A stretch of DNA of 64,000 nucleotides. It comes from Bathymodiolus thermophilus thioautotrophic gill symbiont. GTDB lineage: Bacteria; Pseudomonadota; Gammaproteobacteria; PS1; Pseudothioglobaceae. Below, piece after piece: positions 8,713 through 19,064 of the stretch. A program made the translations under genes and the position numbers. Every line of letters begins with the position of its first letter. The first letter of the stretch is position 1. A model generated the notes under the pieces. It saw nothing but the letters and a program-made list of their open reading frames with translations, was not told where the DNA came from and did not search any database. The stretch spans positions 558,001 through 622,000 of the forward strand of contig NZ_CP024634.1 of assembly GCF_003711265.1 (NCBI RefSeq), written 5' to 3'.

Positions 8713-8888
8713 ATGAAAACCACAATTAGTTTAGATGAAATGAAAAATGTTAGAGGCGACAGTATTTTACTGTTTTTATTGTGGTTACTTGTGCTGTTGC
8801 AATTTCACTTACAGTAGCATGGATGACAACTTTTAACAAGGCTAGCATTCTTACTATTTTTCACAAGGTTGGCACCCTTATTTCCTAG
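8713..8888 (+). pseudogene. Frameshifted fifth leader peptide, closest to peptide 1
   Basis: The leader is MKTTISLDEMKNVRG followed by D instead of G. The first frame ends at 8817 after 34 residues. In another frame, the bases from about 8776 on encode IVVTCAVAISLTVAW and then MTTFNKASI, ending at a TAG at 8886-8888; this aligns with the peptide 1 core (VISFQVAWFTT). Between leader and the shared VAW motif, this copy is 10 bases shorter than peptide 1, which breaks the frame. The 3' flank (TAGTTAAGACTCGTG) also matches the peptide 2/3 flank. Either a decayed duplicate or an assembly error in the T-rich stretch. Confidence 0.7.
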
Positions 8889-8919
8889 TTAAGACTCGTG
8901 TTAATTTTGGTGGTTAGTG

Positions 8920-9708
8920 CTATCTTTGTTCTAGTGCGATACCATTTACTTCGTTAATTTTTTTCCAAGCATGCCCATAAATCACTTCATAGGTGGCAGG
9001 CAGTTTTCCATTTTGACGATAGGATTCATACATTTTAATCATGGATTGGAACTTGTTTTTACCTGTGAGTGATTTGGAACGGGTGTGGACGGTTTGTGCG
9101 CCGATGGCTTTTAGGTCTTTTAATAAATCCATTACTGTTTGGTAGGTTAGGGTTAGGGTTTCCATTTCCATTACTGGTGATTGGAAGCTGTTTTGCAATA
9201 ACTGGTCGCCGATGTCGTGCATATCGGTAAATGAATTTACATGGGTTTGATTGTCGACCACTGCCCAGCTTTTTTTAAGCTCTTTGAGCGTGTTGGGGCC
9301 AAAGGTGGAAAATAGTATTAAGCCATCATTTTTAAGGACGCGATGGCATTCTGAGAACAGTTGATTGAGGTCGCTACACCATTGCATCATTAAGCTGGAA
9401 ATAACAATATCCACGCAATTGTTTGCTAAGGGCAAGTGGTTGGCGTTAGCGCATAATTTATTTTTTGCTGGATTTTTTTTAAGGGCTTCTTGGGCGAAAT
9501 CTAAACAAATAACTTTTGAGCTTGGAAAGCGTGTTAATAAAGGTTGAGACAGCAAACCTGTGCCTGCACCTAGATCTAAAACAATGTCTGTGTTGCCAGC
9601 GATGACTTCCAATTTTGCGTCAAGACGACGGGCGATTTCTTTTTGCAAAAAAGCACTCTCGTTATATCGAGAAGATGCTTTGTTAAATGCCGATCTTATT
9701 TGAAACAT
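8920..9708 (-). CDS. bioC: Malonyl-ACP O-methyltransferase BioC
   Basis: 262 residues. SAM-binding motif I is VLDLGAGTGLL (about 43-53), with the downstream MMQW and FSTFGPNTLKEL segments characteristic of BioC, which methylates malonyl-ACP to start pimelate synthesis for biotin. The C-terminal Y-x-K-HAWKK region is typical. The start overlaps the end of the upstream znuA-like gene by 13 bases, so the two are probably cotranscribed leftwards. No other bio genes are in the window. Confidence 0.9.
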   Translation of the reverse strand: MFQIRSAFNKASSRYNESAFLQKEIARRLDAKLEVIAGNTDIVLDLGAGTGLLSQPLLTRFPSSKVICLDFAQEALKKNPAKNKLCANANHLPLANNCVDIVISSLMMQWCSDLNQLFSECHRVLKNDGLILFSTFGPNTLKELKKSWAVVDNQTHVNSFTDMHDIGDQLLQNSFQSPVMEMETLTLTYQTVMDLLKDLKAIGAQTVHTRSKSLTGKNKFQSMIKMYESYRQNGKLPATYEVIYGHAWKKINEVNGIALEQR

Positions 9709-10550
9709 TGGGTGACTTTATTGGTGATATTGTGCATTAGTTTAAAATAGTGTTCAGAGCCTTGTGCGACATCAAAGCCCATAATATCTATATTTGTTGA
9801 ATTTATAGTCAGGCCTTCGGTCAGTGAATGGAGGCGTTTTTTTGATACTTCTGTGGTAGCAAGCAAGCATTTTGTTTGTGTATTTTTCATGGTCTTTTTG
9901 GCTTTAATCATTTTAAATATACTTAACTTTTCATCATGGTAATTGGTGATATTGACTGATTTTTTTAACTGATTGGCATGGGTATAATAATCAAAAGTAT
10001 CGGCATAACTGGCAAGAGTTTTAGACTTATAAGCGGATAATTTTTGCCCAATGGTTTGTTTGAGTGTATTTGAATTTTTATTAAAGTTGTTTAAATTGGT
10101 TGTGTATTTTGAGCGGTTATCAGGGTCAATTTCAATCAATTTTTCAATCAATTTTTTGGCAAATATTTGCATATTGTTGATATCTAGCCACAGGTGATAG
10201 TTAATTGCTTTTTGATGCTGATTGTGAATAAGAGATATCTTTTTCATATTGCCAATAATTAGTGTTTTACCAACATCAAGATTGGCTAACACTTTTTTAA
10301 GTCCCTCTTCAAAGTCAGGATGAATAAAAATAGCCAAATCTGCCTGGTTTAACAAAGATAATTGAGAGGGTTTTAAGTGAGCGTGGTGTGCGGATTGGTT
10401 GGCTTTTAGCAATAATTTTGGCTCTGTTATTCCTTGCGTTAGACTGCTAACAATGGAGTGAATGGGTTTGATGCTAACCACAATATTTGGCGCTGCAAAG
10501 ATATTTGTAGAAAACCAGAGCATTGCCACTAAGAATGTGCGAAAAATCAT
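9696..10550 (-). CDS. znuA: ZnuA-like zinc/metal ABC transporter substrate-binding protein
   Basis: 284 residues with a signal peptide (cleavage near residue 19-20). ZnuA-family features are IVVSIKPIHSIVSSL, the HHAHLKPSQ region (H55-H58) and HLWLD (H119). The third metal-ligand region, normally HDA in this family, reads SYADTF here, so the usual His seems to be Ala183. The long His-rich loop of many ZnuA proteins is absent. No permease or ATPase genes are adjacent. Zinc is the likely ligand, but altered metal binding is possible. Confidence 0.78.
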   Translation of the reverse strand: MIFRTFLVAMLWFSTNIFAAPNIVVSIKPIHSIVSSLTQGITEPKLLLKANQSAHHAHLKPSQLSLLNQADLAIFIHPDFEEGLKKVLANLDVGKTLIIGNMKKISLIHNQHQKAINYHLWLDINNMQIFAKKLIEKLIEIDPDNRSKYTTNLNNFNKNSNTLKQTIGQKLSAYKSKTLASYADTFDYYTHANQLKKSVNITNYHDEKLSIFKMIKAKKTMKNTQTKCLLATTEVSKKRLHSLTEGLTINSTNIDIMGFDVAQGSEHYFKLMHNITNKVTQCFK

Positions 10551-10567
10551 AATAATTTATACCCAAA

Positions 10568-10588
10568 AAAAGAAAGTAATTATACTGA
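10568..10588 (-). promoter_or_regulatory. TATAAT box of the znuA-bioC unit
   Basis: On the minus strand, the family A repeat end GGTCTC is followed by TCAG and then TATAAT, about 30 bases before the znuA start. No clear -35 was found; the repeat occupies that position. Confidence 0.45.
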
Positions 10589-10749
10589 GAGACCTTTGCA
10601 CAAATATGAATAATCATCAACAATCCACTTTTCACCCACTTGGTAATTTTTTAAACCCAGCCTTAGCTCTGCTAGGACAAGGTTTAAGAAAATTACCAAG
10701 TGGGCAAAAATTGAATTTTGCTAATCATCCATATTTATACAAAGACCTG
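10589..10749 (+). repeat. Family A repeat (MITE-like), nearly full length
   Basis: 161 bp. Left end GAGACCTTTGCACAAATAT, right end ATATTTATACAAAGACC. Inside, CCACTTGGTAATTTT and its inverse AAAATTACCAAGTGG form a second inverted repeat around a short centre. It lies between the divergent znuA start and the 3' end of cmoB. Confidence 0.9.
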
Positions 10750-10756
10750 ATTGCAT

Positions 10757-11710
10757 TTATTTTTGACAAACAAAAATAGCCCGTTTGGGCGCAGGCAAGC
10801 CTTCAATGGTTAAATGATCATTGTTAGGGTCTAAAAAATCTTTAAGCGATTGCGTGTTGTCGCCAATCCAGTGTGTGGCTCGCTGTTCTTCGGGCGTAGT
10901 TTTTTTCACATCAACCAATTTTATTGTTTTAAAGCCAGCTTTTTTTAGCCAAGTGTGCAATGTATTGGTTGATGGTAAACACCAAACATTACGCATTTTG
11001 GCATAACGCTCTTGGGGAATGATTTGCTCGCCATATTTTTCATCAATAATCAAAGTTTCTAAAATCAGTTCGCCACCTTCTGCCAATACAGTTTTAAGTT
11101 GTTGTAAATGCAATAGGTGGTCTTTTTGATGATACAAAACTCCCATTGAGAAGACGGTATCAAATAATGGCTTTTCTGGTATTTGCTCTAGTTTGAGTGG
11201 CAGGACAAACGCATTTGGTGGGTTGTTGATTAAAGTTTGTATTGCTTGAAATTGGTAATTGAATAACAAAAATGGCTCAACTCCCAAGGCAATTTCTGCC
11301 CCTGCTAGTGCCATTAAATAAGTGAAATAACCGTTGCCAGAGCCAACATCTAGCACGGTTTTTCCTTTTAGTGGTTGAATGTGTGGCAATACCCTGTCCC
11401 ATTTTAGGTCGCCACGCCATTCGCTATCAAGTGGCAAATCGCCTATTTGATAGGGGCCTTTGCGCCATGGCATCAACAGTTTTAGGGATTGTTGTAAGGC
11501 TTCAATATTATTGTCTTGAGCATGAATGGTTAAGTAGGGCGCTTGGTAACCAATGTTGCCTTTGGGTTGGCTTTTAATTTCGTTAATAGCGGCTTCCCAT
11601 TTGGGAATGTTGCCATTATTAACAGCCAATGCTTGCCTTGACAGATCAAGCAATTCGTCACTTATGGGTGACAGTTTTGATGCTAGGCATTGTTTTTTAA
11701 AATTATTCAT
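10757..11710 (-). CDS. cmoB: tRNA U34 carboxymethyltransferase CmoB
   Basis: 317 residues, standard length. CmoB transfers a carboxymethyl group from carboxy-SAM to 5-hydroxyuridine at tRNA position 34. Visible family features: PWRKGPY, then EWRGDLKWDR, SAM motif VLDVGSGNGYFT (~119), GVLYHQKDH and the THWIGDN...TIEGLPAP ending. The partner CmoA is not in the window. The 3' end abuts a family A repeat. Confidence 0.96.
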   Translation of the reverse strand: MNNFKKQCLASKLSPISDELLDLSRQALAVNNGNIPKWEAAINEIKSQPKGNIGYQAPYLTIHAQDNNIEALQQSLKLLMPWRKGPYQIGDLPLDSEWRGDLKWDRVLPHIQPLKGKTVLDVGSGNGYFTYLMALAGAEIALGVEPFLLFNYQFQAIQTLINNPPNAFVLPLKLEQIPEKPLFDTVFSMGVLYHQKDHLLHLQQLKTVLAEGGELILETLIIDEKYGEQIIPQERYAKMRNVWCLPSTNTLHTWLKKAGFKTIKLVDVKKTTPEEQRATHWIGDNTQSLKDFLDPNNDHLTIEGLPAPKRAIFVCQK

Positions 11711-11781
11711 CAGAGGGTATATAGTAATATAAAATACTGCCTTATAAATATTATAATTTTAAATTACTTGGAGAGATAAAA

Positions 11782-12237
11782 ATGATGAAATATACTTTAA
11801 ACTTTGTGGTGGCAATTACTTTAGCAACGGGCGTTATGGCGGGTGGTGATGATCGTGATAAGGGCCCAGTGGAGTCATTAGAGGTAATAATACCAAGCAC
11901 CGAGTTACTTGTTGGTAATCAGGCTCCTTCTGTTGTTGATGAACAAGCCCCTTTTGTTGTTAGTAACCCACTTGTTGTTGGCAATCAAAGTCTTTCTATT
12001 GACAGTCAAGCTCTAGGAACAGCGAAATTAACGGTAGGCGGTAGAACTGTTTCTGTTGGTTCGCATATTGCTTGCCAAGAAAAACTGGGTTTGTCTGATG
12101 ACAATGTTACTATTTTTAGAAAAGCAAAAATTGGCGATTATTTATACAGCATGGGTCCAGTAGATTCGCTTGGTACAGTATTTTCTCCCAACAGATGGAG
12201 TACATATTTTTCTTGTGTTGATGCCAATGGCGGTTAA
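11782..12237 (+). CDS. Small secreted protein of unknown function
   Basis: 151 residues. A signal peptide (about 1-20, ending VMA) is followed by a charged stretch (GGDDRDKGP) and a Val/Gln-rich section with a repeated VGNQ/VVSN pattern (about 45-80). The C-terminal half has two Cys (in HIACQEK and YFSCVD) that could form a disulfide. Ribosome binding site GGAGAGA precedes the ATG. A strong terminator follows the stop. I do not recognise the family. It stands alone between convergently arranged genes. Confidence 0.65.
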   Translation: MMKYTLNFVVAITLATGVMAGGDDRDKGPVESLEVIIPSTELLVGNQAPSVVDEQAPFVVSNPLVVGNQSLSIDSQALGTAKLTVGGRTVSVGSHIACQEKLGLSDDNVTIFRKAKIGDYLYSMGPVDSLGTVFSPNRWSTYFSCVDANGG

Positions 12238-12263
12238 TCGTTTTTGCTGTTAATATAAACATT

Positions 12264-12292
12264 AAAAAAGCCCGCAAATGCGGGCTTTTTTA
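12264..12292. terminator. Rho-independent terminator, probably bidirectional
   Basis: Stem AAGCCCGC / GCGGGCTT with loop AAAT, A-tract on the left and T-tract on the right. It ends the small secreted gene and may also serve the minus-strand frr-pyrH unit. Confidence 0.93.
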
Positions 12293-12315
12293 TTGCCTAA
12301 GGTATTGGGTATTTT

Positions 12316-12873
12316 TTAAATTTCAAGCAATGAGCTTTCCTTTTCGTTTAACTTTTCATCAATAGATTTGATGTGTGTATCTGTCATTTTTTGCACATTT
12401 TCTTCTGCCTTGCGTGCATCATCTTCTGATACCTCTTTATCTTTTAACAGTTCCTTAAAATCAGAATTGGCATCACGGCGAATATTACGCACCGCAACTT
12501 TGGCTTGCTCGGCTTCATCTTTAACCACGCGTATCAATTCACGGCGACGCTCTTCTGTGAGTGGTGGCAATGGGATGCGCATTACTTGCCCCATGGTTTG
12601 TGGATTAAGCCCAAGATCCGAAGTCATAATGGCTTTTTCAACGACTGAAACCATTTCTTTTTCCCAAGGTGATACTTTTAGTGTGCGTGAATCCTCTGCA
12701 CTAATATTGGCAACTTGTGAAATAGGCACCATTGAGCCGTAGTAATCAACTTGAATTTGTTCCAGTAGCGAGGGGTGTGCACGGCCTGCTCTAATTTTAC
12801 TAAAGTTGTTTTCTAATGCAGCGATGCTTTTACTCATGCGCTCATTAGCATCTTGTTGGATTTCATTTAACAT
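12316..12873 (-). CDS. frr: Ribosome recycling factor
   Basis: 185 residues, exact family length. RRF splits post-termination ribosomes together with EF-G. Family segments: [17 protein letters not shown] near the N-terminus, then [21 protein letters not shown] and [12 protein letters not shown]. It starts two bases after the pyrH stop, the usual pyrH-frr order, transcribed leftwards. Confidence 0.98.
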   Translation of the reverse strand: MLNEIQQDANERMSKSIAALENNFSKIRAGRAHPSLLEQIQVDYYGSMVPISQVANISAEDSRTLKVSPWEKEMVSVVEKAIMTSDLGLNPQTMGQVMRIPLPPLTEERRRELIRVVKDEAEQAKVAVRNIRRDANSDFKELLKDKEVSEDDARKAEENVQKMTDTHIKSIDEKLNEKESSLLEI

Positions 12874-12875
12874 AA

Positions 12876-13589
12876 TTAGTTTCCTATAATTGTGCCAGCA
12901 GGCTTGCCGTTTAAAATATCAGACAGTGTATTGGTATTTTCAAGCATACTAAATACACAAATATCTAGACCGTGTTCACGGCACAGGGCAAAGGCCGCTG
13001 TGTCCATAATTTGTAGATTTTTTTCAATTGCTTCATTAAAACTCAGTGTTTTGTAGCGTGTGGCATCAGGGTTTTTCATTGGATCATCCGTATAAACGCC
13101 ATCCACTTTGGTGGCTTTAAATACAACATCCGCCTCAATCTCAATGCCACGCAATACCGCACCTGTGTCAGTGGTAAAGCACGGAGAACCTGTGCCTGCT
13201 GAAAAAATCACCACTTTGCCTGCACTGAGTGCTTGTTTGGCTTTGTTGTGGTCAACAGGGTCACAAACACCGCCACCAATTGGAAAACCCGACATAACCA
13301 GCGCATCAATATTGGCGCGTTTGCACGCATCACCAATCGCCAAAGCGTTAATCACAGTTGCCAACATTCCCATGTGGTCGCCAGTAACACGATTCATACC
13401 TACTTGTGCCAGTGCTGCACCTCTAAAAATATTGCCACCACCAACAACAATACCAACTTCCACCTTTTGATCAAGTGCAGATTTGATAATACCAACCACT
13501 TTACTGAGTGTTGCTGGGTCTAGTGTATTATCGCCTTTAGCAAGCGCTTCACCGCTTAATTTTAAGAGAATACGCTTATACTTATTCAT
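12876..13589 (-). CDS. pyrH: Uridylate kinase
   Basis: 237 residues. Amino-acid-kinase fold enzyme phosphorylating UMP to UDP. Motifs: [11 protein letters not shown] at the start, [25 protein letters not shown], and [16 protein letters not shown]. No tsf or rpsB is visible upstream; instead uvrA is divergent on the other strand. Confidence 0.98.
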   Translation of the reverse strand: MNKYKRILLKLSGEALAKGDNTLDPATLSKVVGIIKSALDQKVEVGIVVGGGNIFRGAALAQVGMNRVTGDHMGMLATVINALAIGDACKRANIDALVMSGFPIGGGVCDPVDHNKAKQALSAGKVVIFSAGTGSPCFTTDTGAVLRGIEIEADVVFKATKVDGVYTDDPMKNPDATRYKTLSFNEAIEKNLQIMDTAAFALCREHGLDICVFSMLENTNTLSDILNGKPAGTIIGN

Positions 13590-13671
13590 ATTGTTGTTTT
13601 GTTGGTAAAAAAGTTATAATTTTACCGTGTATGAGCGTTATAATTAATCCTTTGTTTGACATAATTTTATT

Positions 13672-16503
13672 ATGGATAAAATTAGTATTCGTGGCGCTAG
13701 AGTTCACAATCTAAAAAATATTGATATTGACATTCCTCGCAATAAATTGGTGGTGATTACTGGCTTGTCTGGTTCAGGTAAATCATCCCTTGCATTTGAT
13801 ACCATTTATGCAGAAGGGCAACGCCGTTATGTTGAATCGTTATCAGCATACGCACGGCAATTTTTATCGTTGATGGAAAAACCTGATGTGGATCATATTG
13901 AGGGCTTATCGCCTGCTATTTCAATTGAACAAAAGGCCACTTCACACAATCCTCGTTCAACCGTCGGTACCATTACTGAAATTTATGATTACTTAAGGTT
14001 GTTGTTTGCTCGTGTGGGTTTGCCCAAATGTCCGAAGCATGGCATTGATTTGGTCTCGCAAACCATTTCACAAATGGTGGACAGTATTATCAATTTACCA
14101 GAAGGTAGAAAGATTATGATATTGGCACCGGTGGTGCAAAATCGTAAAGGCAGCCATATTAAGATGTTAGAAGAGCTTTCTCATCAGGGATTTTTGCGTG
14201 CTAGAATCGATGGCGAAGTGGTTTATTTAGACAGTATGGATGAGCTTGATGGCAAAATACGCCACACCATTGAGATTGTTATCGACCGTTTAAAAGTACG
14301 AAAAGATATTGCCTCGCGTCTATCCGAATCTCTAGAAACAGCATTAAATTTGAGTGCTGGTTTGGTGCGTATTGCTTCGCTAGATGCAGATTCAACTCAA
14401 GAAGAATTGGTGTTTTCAGCCAAGTTTTCTTGCACAAAATGTGGTTATTCTTTAACTGAACTTGAGCCAAGGTTATTCTCATTTAACAACCCTGTTGGCG
14501 CTTGCCAAAGTTGTGATGGCTTGGGCATTAAAGATATTTTTGATGAAAGTAAAGTGGTGAGCAATCCGAGTGCCAGTTTGAGCGAGGGTGCAATTTATGG
14601 TTGGGGACATTCTAACGCTTATTTTTATCAAATTTTACTTTTGGTCGGACAACATTATGGTTTTAGCGTTGACACGCCTTATGAAGAGTTAGGTGAAGCG
14701 CATAAAAAAATTGTGCTACATGGTAGTGGCAAAGATGTCATTGATTTTTCAAAAATTAAAGGACGCAAAGGCTGGTCAAATAAAGCCAAACCTTTTGAAG
14801 GTGTTGTGCCTAGAATGATGCGCCGTTATGAGGAGAGTGAAATCCGCTCAGTGCGTGAAGAACTGTCTCGTTATGTGGTGAGTAAAGATTGCACCAGTTG
14901 TCAGGGTGGGCGATTAAATGAGTCGGCTAGAAATGTTTTTATCGAAGAATACAATTTACCTGATATTAGTAAACTTTCTATTGCCAATGCGCATGATTTT
15001 TTCAAGCATTTAAAACTTGATGGAGTGCGAGGTGAAATTGCTAAGAAAATTCTAAAAGAGATTGTTCAGCGTTTAGAATTTTTACTCAATGTTGGCTTAG
15101 AATATCTAAATTTAGAGCGTCGCTCTGGCACATTGTCAGGGGGCGAAGCGCAACGAATTCGCCTTGCCAGTCAGATTGGTGCTGGATTGATGGGCGTCTT
15201 GTATGTATTAGATGAGCCATCTATTGGCTTACACCAACGAGACAATCAAAAATTGCTCAATACTTTGATTTACTTACGAGATATTGGCAATACGGTTATT
15301 GTGGTTGAGCATGATGAAGATGCTATCAAGCAAGCAGATTTTGTGATTGATATTGGCCCTGGTGCAGGCGCACATGGTGGTGAAATTATTGCTATGGGTA
15401 CGCCACAACAAATTAGCGACAATCCTAATTCTATTACTGGAGACTATATCAGTGGTCGCCAGAGTATTGAGATTCCAAAAAAACGCAAAAAAGCAAAAAA
15501 ATGGTTGCGCATTAAAGGGGCAACGGGCAACAATCTTAATCAAGTGGATTTGTCTATTCCCGTCGGTGTTCTCACTTGTATTACGGGTGTTTCTGGTTCT
15601 GGAAAATCCACCTTGATTAACGATACTTTGTATTCGTTGGCCGCCAAACACCTGAATCGTGCACAAGCCACGCCATCGCCGTATAAATCTATAACGGGTT
15701 TGGAATATTTTGATAAAGTAGTGAATATCGATCAAAGTCCAATTGGACGCACACCACGCTCAAATCCTGCGACTTATACAGGTGTGTTTTCTTTAATTCG
15801 GGATTTATTTTCACAAACATTAGAGGCGCGTTTGCGTGGTTATAAAGCAGGGCGTTTTAGTTTTAATGTCAAGGGAGGGCGTTGCGAAGCTTGTAAAGGT
15901 GATGGCTTGATTAAAGTGGAAATGCATTTTTTGGCAGATATTTATGTGCCTTGTGATGTTTGTAATGGCGACCGTTATAATCGAGAAACCTTGGAAATCT
16001 TTTATAAAGGCAAAACCATTGCGCAAGTGCTAGATATGACAGTTGAAACAGCCGTTCTGTTCTTTGAGCCCATTCCAAAAATCAAACAAAAACTACAAAC
16101 TTTGATGGATGTTGGCTTGTCTTATATTACTCTAGGGCAAAATGCCACAACCTTATCTGGCGGTGAGGCGCAACGCATTAAACTTGCCAAAGAATTGTCA
16201 AAGCCCGATACAGGACAGACACTCTATATTCTTGATGAGCCAACCACAGGCTTACATTTTCACGATATCAAACAACTGTTATCCGTGATTACCCGTTTGC
16301 GCGATCGCAAGAATACCATCGTTATTATTGAACACAATCTCGATGTCATTAAAACGGCTGATTGGATTGTTGATTTAGGCCCCGAAGGTGGCGACAAAGG
16401 CGGTAATATTATTGCCTTTGGCACCCCTGAAGCAGTAACAAAAGTTAAAGGGTCTTATACAGGACAATATCTAAAAACTATTTTAAGCCCTTCTCAAAAA
16501 TAA
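13672..16503 (+). CDS. uvrA: Excinuclease ABC subunit A
   Basis: 943 residues, full length. DNA damage recognition ATPase of nucleotide excision repair. Two ABC modules: Walker [11 protein letters not shown] (~31) and [10 protein letters not shown] (~642), signature [12 protein letters not shown] in the first and [12 protein letters not shown] in the second. Two zinc modules are visible: CTKCGY...CQSCDG and CEACKGDG...CDVCNGD. Divergent from pyrH with an 80-base intergenic region. Confidence 0.98.
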   Translation: MDKISIRGARVHNLKNIDIDIPRNKLVVITGLSGSGKSSLAFDTIYAEGQRRYVESLSAYARQFLSLMEKPDVDHIEGLSPAISIEQKATSHNPRSTVGTITEIYDYLRLLFARVGLPKCPKHGIDLVSQTISQMVDSIINLPEGRKIMILAPVVQNRKGSHIKMLEELSHQGFLRARIDGEVVYLDSMDELDGKIRHTIEIVIDRLKVRKDIASRLSESLETALNLSAGLVRIASLDADSTQEELVFSAKFSCTKCGYSLTELEPRLFSFNNPVGACQSCDGLGIKDIFDESKVVSNPSASLSEGAIYGWGHSNAYFYQILLLVGQHYGFSVDTPYEELGEAHKKIVLHGSGKDVIDFSKIKGRKGWSNKAKPFEGVVPRMMRRYEESEIRSVREELSRYVVSKDCTSCQGGRLNESARNVFIEEYNLPDISKLSIANAHDFFKHLKLDGVRGEIAKKILKEIVQRLEFLLNVGLEYLNLERRSGTLSGGEAQRIRLASQIGAGLMGVLYVLDEPSIGLHQRDNQKLLNTLIYLRDIGNTVIVVEHDEDAIKQADFVIDIGPGAGAHGGEIIAMGTPQQISDNPNSITGDYISGRQSIEIPKKRKKAKKWLRIKGATGNNLNQVDLSIPVGVLTCITGVSGSGKSTLINDTLYSLAAKHLNRAQATPSPYKSITGLEYFDKVVNIDQSPIGRTPRSNPATYTGVFSLIRDLFSQTLEARLRGYKAGRFSFNVKGGRCEACKGDGLIKVEMHFLADIYVPCDVCNGDRYNRETLEIFYKGKTIAQVLDMTVETAVLFFEPIPKIKQKLQTLMDVGLSYITLGQNATTLSGGEAQRIKLAKELSKPDTGQTLYILDEPTTGLHFHDIKQLLSVITRLRDRKNTIVIIEHNLDVIKTADWIVDLGPEGGDKGGNIIAFGTPEAVTKVKGSYTGQYLKTILSPSQK

Positions 16504-16570
16504 ACCAACCCACTTGACGCTTGTTTGCCCCAAGTATTTTTTACGATTAACAGTTGAACAACAGAATCTA

Positions 16571-16734
16571 TAAGACCTTTGTGTAAATATGAATACTTAT
16601 CAAAACACACACTTTTAACCCTGATCATTCTTTAAACTTAATGCTAACTTTATCAGCGCAAGGTTTAAAAAAAATCATTAAATGGGTAAAAATTAAATTT
16701 TCTGTTAATGATAGAATATTGGCACAAAGGTTTC
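16571..16734 (+). repeat. Degenerate family A repeat
   Basis: The left end (AAGACCTTTGTGTAAATATGAA) and right end (GGCACAAAGGTTTCTAT) are recognisable, with the internal AAGGTTTAA and GGGTAAAAATT motifs, but many substitutions. It lies between uvrA and a small minus-strand gene; the rest of that 268-base gap shows nothing else. Confidence 0.75.
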
Positions 16735-16771
16735 TATCTATTGAAAAAGGGCGGCTAAACCCAATTTGAGT

Positions 16772-16990
16772 TTATTGCCCGGAAGCTGCTAAAAATTTGT
16801 TAACCAAGTCGTCACATTCTTCCAATGAAAGCGTTGCAGAAGAGAGTGATTTGTATTTACCACCATCAAGCTCAAAGCAAACACGCGCCTCTTGATCTTC
16901 TTCATCAATATAACACACTCGGACGCTAATCACTTTGTTTGTGTTGATCCAAATGGTATCGTTCTTAGTTTCTAGTTCAAAAAAATTCAT
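16772..16990 (-). CDS. Conserved-looking small acidic protein, function unknown
   Basis: 72 residues. Starts MNFFELETKNDTIWINTNKVISV; the pattern (ligand-binding-like beta strands, then a C-terminal helix SLEECDDLVNKFLAA) suggests a compact alpha/beta protein. No signal peptide or membrane segment. Codon use looks like its neighbours. I do not recognise the family; small gene-expression or regulatory proteins have this shape, but no role can be assigned. Confidence 0.6.
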   Translation of the reverse strand: MNFFELETKNDTIWINTNKVISVRVCYIDEEDQEARVCFELDGGKYKSLSSATLSLEECDDLVNKFLAASGQ

Positions 16991-17148
16991 AAGTAAAGTT
17001 GCTACCGTAAAATAAATTGGGCTATTATACCTATTTTTAAACGCTTAAGGTTTTTATGGATAATCATTGGAAAAAGCCTACTGCACAATAAAAAAACCTC
17101 ATTATTGTCGCCATGGCAAATTAGTGTGTTAGCACTAAAGACGGTAAT

Positions 17149-17215
17149 AATACCATTTTCAAAAATAAATCAAGCAATCGGGTATCTCCATCCTTGCCCA
17201 AGTATTAAACACTAT
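17149..17215 (+). repeat. Family B repeat, left half
   Basis: Begins TAATACCATTTTCAAAAATAAA and runs to CAAGTATTAAACACTAT, where a family A element begins. The right half of family B is missing. Confidence 0.75.
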
Positions 17216-17458
17216 GAGACCTTTACATAAATATGAATAATCATCAAGAATCCACTTTTCACCCACTTGGTAATTTTTCCAGCAACCCCAACAATAGCCC
17301 CCTTCAAAGGAATAAGCCCAACCGTAGGGAACGGTTTGTAATCGTTCCTTCTCTGTATAAGTTTTAAAGAAATCACCAATTAATTTGTCACCACACCACT
17401 ATCTCTTAGGAGGGAAAAAATTGAATTTTGCTAACCACCATATTTATGTAAAAGTTTC
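17216..17458 (+). repeat. Long variant of family A repeat
   Basis: Normal family A ends (GAGACCTTTACATAAATATG and CATATTTATGTAAAAGTTTC) enclose a longer centre of ~240 bp total, including CCGTAGGGAACGGTTTG. The same centre occurs inverted in the copy at 33408-33648, so this is a distinct subfamily. Confidence 0.8.
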
Positions 17459-17465
17459 AATAAAT

Positions 17466-18044
17466 TTATTTTTGCAAAACTTTCTTAATGGCAATTGGGT
17501 AAAGAATGTGTTCTTGTTCTAAAACTTTGGCGGCTAAACTCTTCGCAGTATCGTTTAACTCAATAGCCACTGATTTTTGCAAGATTATCGCACCAGAATC
17601 TAATTCGTTAGTCACAAAATGGACAGTAGCGCCTGCAAACTCTTCATGTGCATCAATGGCACGCTGATGTGTGTTCAATCCCTTGAATTTTGGCAAGAGT
17701 GCGGGGTGAATATTTAGGATTTTACCTGCAAAGGCATTGATAAAATCTGCTGATAAAATACGCATAAAGCCTGCCAGTATCACCAATTTTGGGTTAAGTG
17801 TGTCGATGTGTTGTATTAAGGCTTGGTCAAATGCTTCACGGGTTGAAAATTGAGTGTGGTCAATGAATTGAGTGGCGATACCTGCTTTTTTTGCACGCTC
17901 TAAGCCGAATGCATCGGCTTTATTGCTAACAACAGATTGAATTTTTATGCCAATATTATCGGCATTATCAATAATAGATTGCAGATTTGAGCCTGAGCCC
18001 GAAATCAACACAACAACATCAGATAATAACTTGTGTGCCATCAT
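17466..18044 (-). CDS. purN: Phosphoribosylglycinamide formyltransferase
   Basis: 192 residues. Transfers formyl from 10-formyl-THF to GAR in purine synthesis. Motifs: [13 protein letters not shown] near the N-terminus, LAGFMRIL, and the catalytic [19 protein letters not shown] with His, followed by [14 protein letters not shown] including the catalytic Asp. It overlaps the purM end by 26 bases, giving a purM-purN operon. Confidence 0.97.
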   Translation of the reverse strand: MMAHKLLSDVVVLISGSGSNLQSIIDNADNIGIKIQSVVSNKADAFGLERAKKAGIATQFIDHTQFSTREAFDQALIQHIDTLNPKLVILAGFMRILSADFINAFAGKILNIHPALLPKFKGLNTHQRAIDAHEEFAGATVHFVTNELDSGAIILQKSVAIELNDTAKSLAAKVLEQEHILYPIAIKKVLQK

Positions 18045-19020
18045 TTTTAACGATTTTACCGATTAACCATGCATTTTCACCCTGTGCCTTAAGATGTTGA
18101 ATGGCATCAGCACTGGCGTCGGCATCTAATATTAACACCATGCCAACACCACAATTAAAGACCCGATACATTTCCGTCATTTCAATATTACCACTGTCTT
18201 GCAAAAATTGAAAAATATCCGGTAACTGCCATGAAGTATCGTCTAATTCTGCCGCTAAATCATCCGGCAACACTCTAGGAATATTCTCTAACAAGCCACC
18301 ACCGGTAATATGCGAAATAGCGTGAATTGAGTGTTTTTCAAGTAAAGATAAAACGGATTTCACATAAATTTTAGTCGGCTCAATCAATTGTTGCAATTGC
18401 GTTTCAGTGGGTTTGGATTTTTCTAATACTTTGCGAATCAGCGAGTAGCCGTTAGAATGTGGACCAGATGAGCCAAGCGCAATAATGTGATCCCCTTGTT
18501 TGACTTTACTGCCATCAATTACATCTTCTTTGTCAGCAATGCCAACACAAAAACCCGCCAAATCGTAATCTTCACCTGCATACATACCCGGCATTTCAGC
18601 AGTTTCTCCGCCAATTAATGCACAACCTGATTGCTTACACCCCTCTCCAATGCCTGAAATCACAGAAACGGCAATATCGGTATTCAATTTTCCCGTGGCA
18701 TAGTAGTCTAAGAAGAATAACGGCTCTGCCCCTTGTACAATTAAATCATTGACACACATTGCCACCAAGTCAATGCCGATGGTATCGTGTTTATTAAGCA
18801 TTTCAGCCACTTTAAGTTTGGTGCCAACACCATCAGTGCCTGAGATTAGCACAGGGTTTTTGTATTTGTTGATTGGCAATTCAAACATAGCGCCAAAGCC
18901 TCCTAGCCCTGCTAGTACACCATCTCTAGCAGTAGATTTGGCAATGGGTTTAATTTTTTCAATTAAATCATTGCCTTTGTTAATATCAACACCAGCATCT
19001 TGGTAAGTTAATGACGACAT
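18019..19020 (-). CDS. purM: Phosphoribosylformylglycinamidine cyclo-ligase
   Basis: 333 residues. ATP-dependent ring closure forming AIR. Family motifs: [47 protein letters not shown] and GLIRKVL-like [14 protein letters not shown]. First gene of the purMN unit, divergent from pgsA with a 44-base gap. Confidence 0.97.
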   Translation of the reverse strand: MSSLTYQDAGVDINKGNDLIEKIKPIAKSTARDGVLAGLGGFGAMFELPINKYKNPVLISGTDGVGTKLKVAEMLNKHDTIGIDLVAMCVNDLIVQGAEPLFFLDYYATGKLNTDIAVSVISGIGEGCKQSGCALIGGETAEMPGMYAGEDYDLAGFCVGIADKEDVIDGSKVKQGDHIIALGSSGPHSNGYSLIRKVLEKSKPTETQLQQLIEPTKIYVKSVLSLLEKHSIHAISHITGGGLLENIPRVLPDDLAAELDDTSWQLPDIFQFLQDSGNIEMTEMYRVFNCGVGMVLILDADASADAIQHLKAQGENAWLIGKIVKNDGTQVII

Positions 19021-19064
19021 AGGTTTTTTTCCGTATAATTAATTTATTTTTCAACTGTCTAAAA

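Noticed and set aside
10589..10749. CRISPR-like repetition of family A
   Set aside because: Copies are dispersed singly through the window, not in regular arrays with spacers, and no cas gene is present.
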